Shown here: positions 63,181 to 64,000 of the stretch, piece after piece | Numbering within the stretch: position 1 is the first letter of the stretch | Layout: each line of letters starts with the position of its first letter | Assembly (NCBI RefSeq): GCF_001314875.1 | Contig: NZ_LJZS01000002.1 | Coordinates: 248,001 to 312,000, forward strand | Origin: Halomonas sp. HL-48 | GTDB taxonomy: Bacteria > Pseudomonadota > Gammaproteobacteria > Pseudomonadales > Halomonadaceae | DNA length: 64,000 nucleotides | Direction: 5' to 3' | The notes under the pieces: model-generated | What the model saw: only the letters and a program-made list of their open reading frames with translations | Database searches by the model: none | What the model was told of the DNA's origin: nothing | Translations under genes and position numbers: made by a program

Positions 63181-64000
63181 GCAACGGCAGAGGAGATAAA
63201 GACGGCTTACCGCAAGCTGGCCCGAAAATTTCATCCCGATGTCAGCAAAGAACCAGCGGCCGAGCTGCGCATGCAGGAAATCAATGAGGCCAAGCCAGTG
63301 CTGTCTGATCCCGAGAAGCGTCTTGCCTATGACCAACTGGCTCAGAAGTATCATTCTGGCCAGAATTTTCAGCCACCACCGGACTGGGATGCAGGTTTTG
63401 AGTACAGAGGGCGTGGCTTTGAGGAGGCCTACCTCGGTGAGTTCAGTGACTTCTTTGCCAACCTCTTCGGCCAAGGTGCCCGGCAAAGGGAAGGAAGGCG
63501 CAGCTACCAAATGCGCGGCGACGATCGTCACGCCAAAATTGTTGTTGATCTCGAAGATGCTTATCTCGGTGCTACTCGTTCAATCACGCTGCATGGGCCC
63601 CAGACCGACGCACAAGGTCGCGTCAGTTCAAAAGAACATACGCTCAACGTGCGGATCCCTAAGGGGGTTAAAGCGGGCCAACATATCCGACAATCGGGAT
63701 AGGGTAGCCCTGGTGTCGGCGGTGGGCCTGCGGGGGATTTGTTTCTTGAGATCCATTTTACACCTAACCCACGTTATCGGGTTGAAGGACGGGATATACA
63801 CCAAACCGTACCGGTTACGCCTTAGGAGGCTGCTTTGGGGGCCCACATTGAGATCGCAACGCCGTCTGGGGTGGTGAAGGTGAGAGTGCCTGCCAGCTCC
63901 CAAACGGGGCTTCGTTTACGTTTAAAAGGCCGCGGTATTCCCGGGCCTGAGCCAGGCGATCTTTATGTGGAGTTAGAGGTAGTAATGCCCCCGGCCGATA
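63181..64000 (+). pseudogene. cbpA/dnaJ-like co-chaperone, 5'-truncated with two TAG stops
   Basis: The frame reads [20 protein letters not shown], the middle of a J-domain (HPD intact), then KRLAYDQLA, a G/F linker ([14 protein letters not shown]) and a CbpA-type C-terminal domain ([35 protein letters not shown]). The usual first 15-20 residues are absent. TAG at 63700-63702 replaces an expected Gln (IRQSG-stop-GSPGVGGG) and TAG at 63823-63825 replaces an expected Trp (VTP-stop-EAALGAHIEI); the frame is otherwise intact to the window edge. Clearly a recent pseudogene. Confidence 0.85.

Noticed and set aside
1..64000. CRISPR array, prophage or biosynthetic gene cluster
   Set aside because: No regularly spaced repeats, cas genes, phage structural genes or NRPS/PKS genes were found.

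Overview
The window looks like chromosomal DNA of a high-GC gammaproteobacterium, most probably a member of the Halomonadaceae (Halomonas or a close relative). I infer this from the gene content (urea uptake and urease, TRAP and TTT transporters, a BCCT osmolyte carrier, sigma-54 and sigma-28 promoters) and from the look of the proteins; no database search was possible.

Layout. 1-12.5 kb is mostly housekeeping: the isoprenoid operon xseB-ispA-dxs (dxs cut by the window edge), serA, a pirin, the tRNA hydroxylase trhO, an IclR regulator with a YqaA membrane protein, a large MscS channel, a divergent folM/folK-like pair and a lone short flagellin gene with a sigma-28 promoter. 12.7-24.0 kb is a catabolic cluster whose enzymes form a continuous route from L-pipecolate (lysine breakdown) to 2-oxoglutarate: pipecolate oxidase (AmaA-like), aminoadipate-semialdehyde dehydrogenase (AmaB/ALDH7-like), a class III aminotransferase, the DUF1338 enzyme HglS and a YdiJ-type D-2-hydroxyglutarate dehydrogenase, with an NhaC-family carrier and a LysR regulator. 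24-32.5 kb holds a BCCT carrier, a DUF481 outer-membrane protein and a CitA/DcuS-type two-component system next to a tctCBA transporter.

32.6-44.2 kb is a complete urea module: urtABCDE (ABC uptake), then ureDABC and ureEFG (urease and nickel insertion). Both units have NtrC-like sites and near-consensus sigma-54 promoters, so urea uptake and hydrolysis are probably both switched on by nitrogen limitation. A 148-bp nested palindrome sits between ureC and ureE. A chemoreceptor gene with a near-consensus sigma-28 promoter follows, then a D-2-hydroxyacid dehydrogenase convergent with a DctPQM TRAP transporter.

At 50.2 kb a tRNA-Arg(CCG) marks the start of a less GC-rich, partly decayed region. 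It contains a methyltransferase-HNH pseudogene with several deletions, unassigned remnants, a GGDEF diguanylate cyclase, an amine oxidase, an L,D-transpeptidase, a QseBC-like two-component system and a DsbD/TlpA/DsbG periplasmic thiol-redox cluster. The right end shows active decay: a frameshifted YeeE/YedE half, a 5'-truncated YeeE/YedE half, and, joined head to head with it, a 5'-truncated cbpA/dnaJ-like gene with two in-frame TAG stops.
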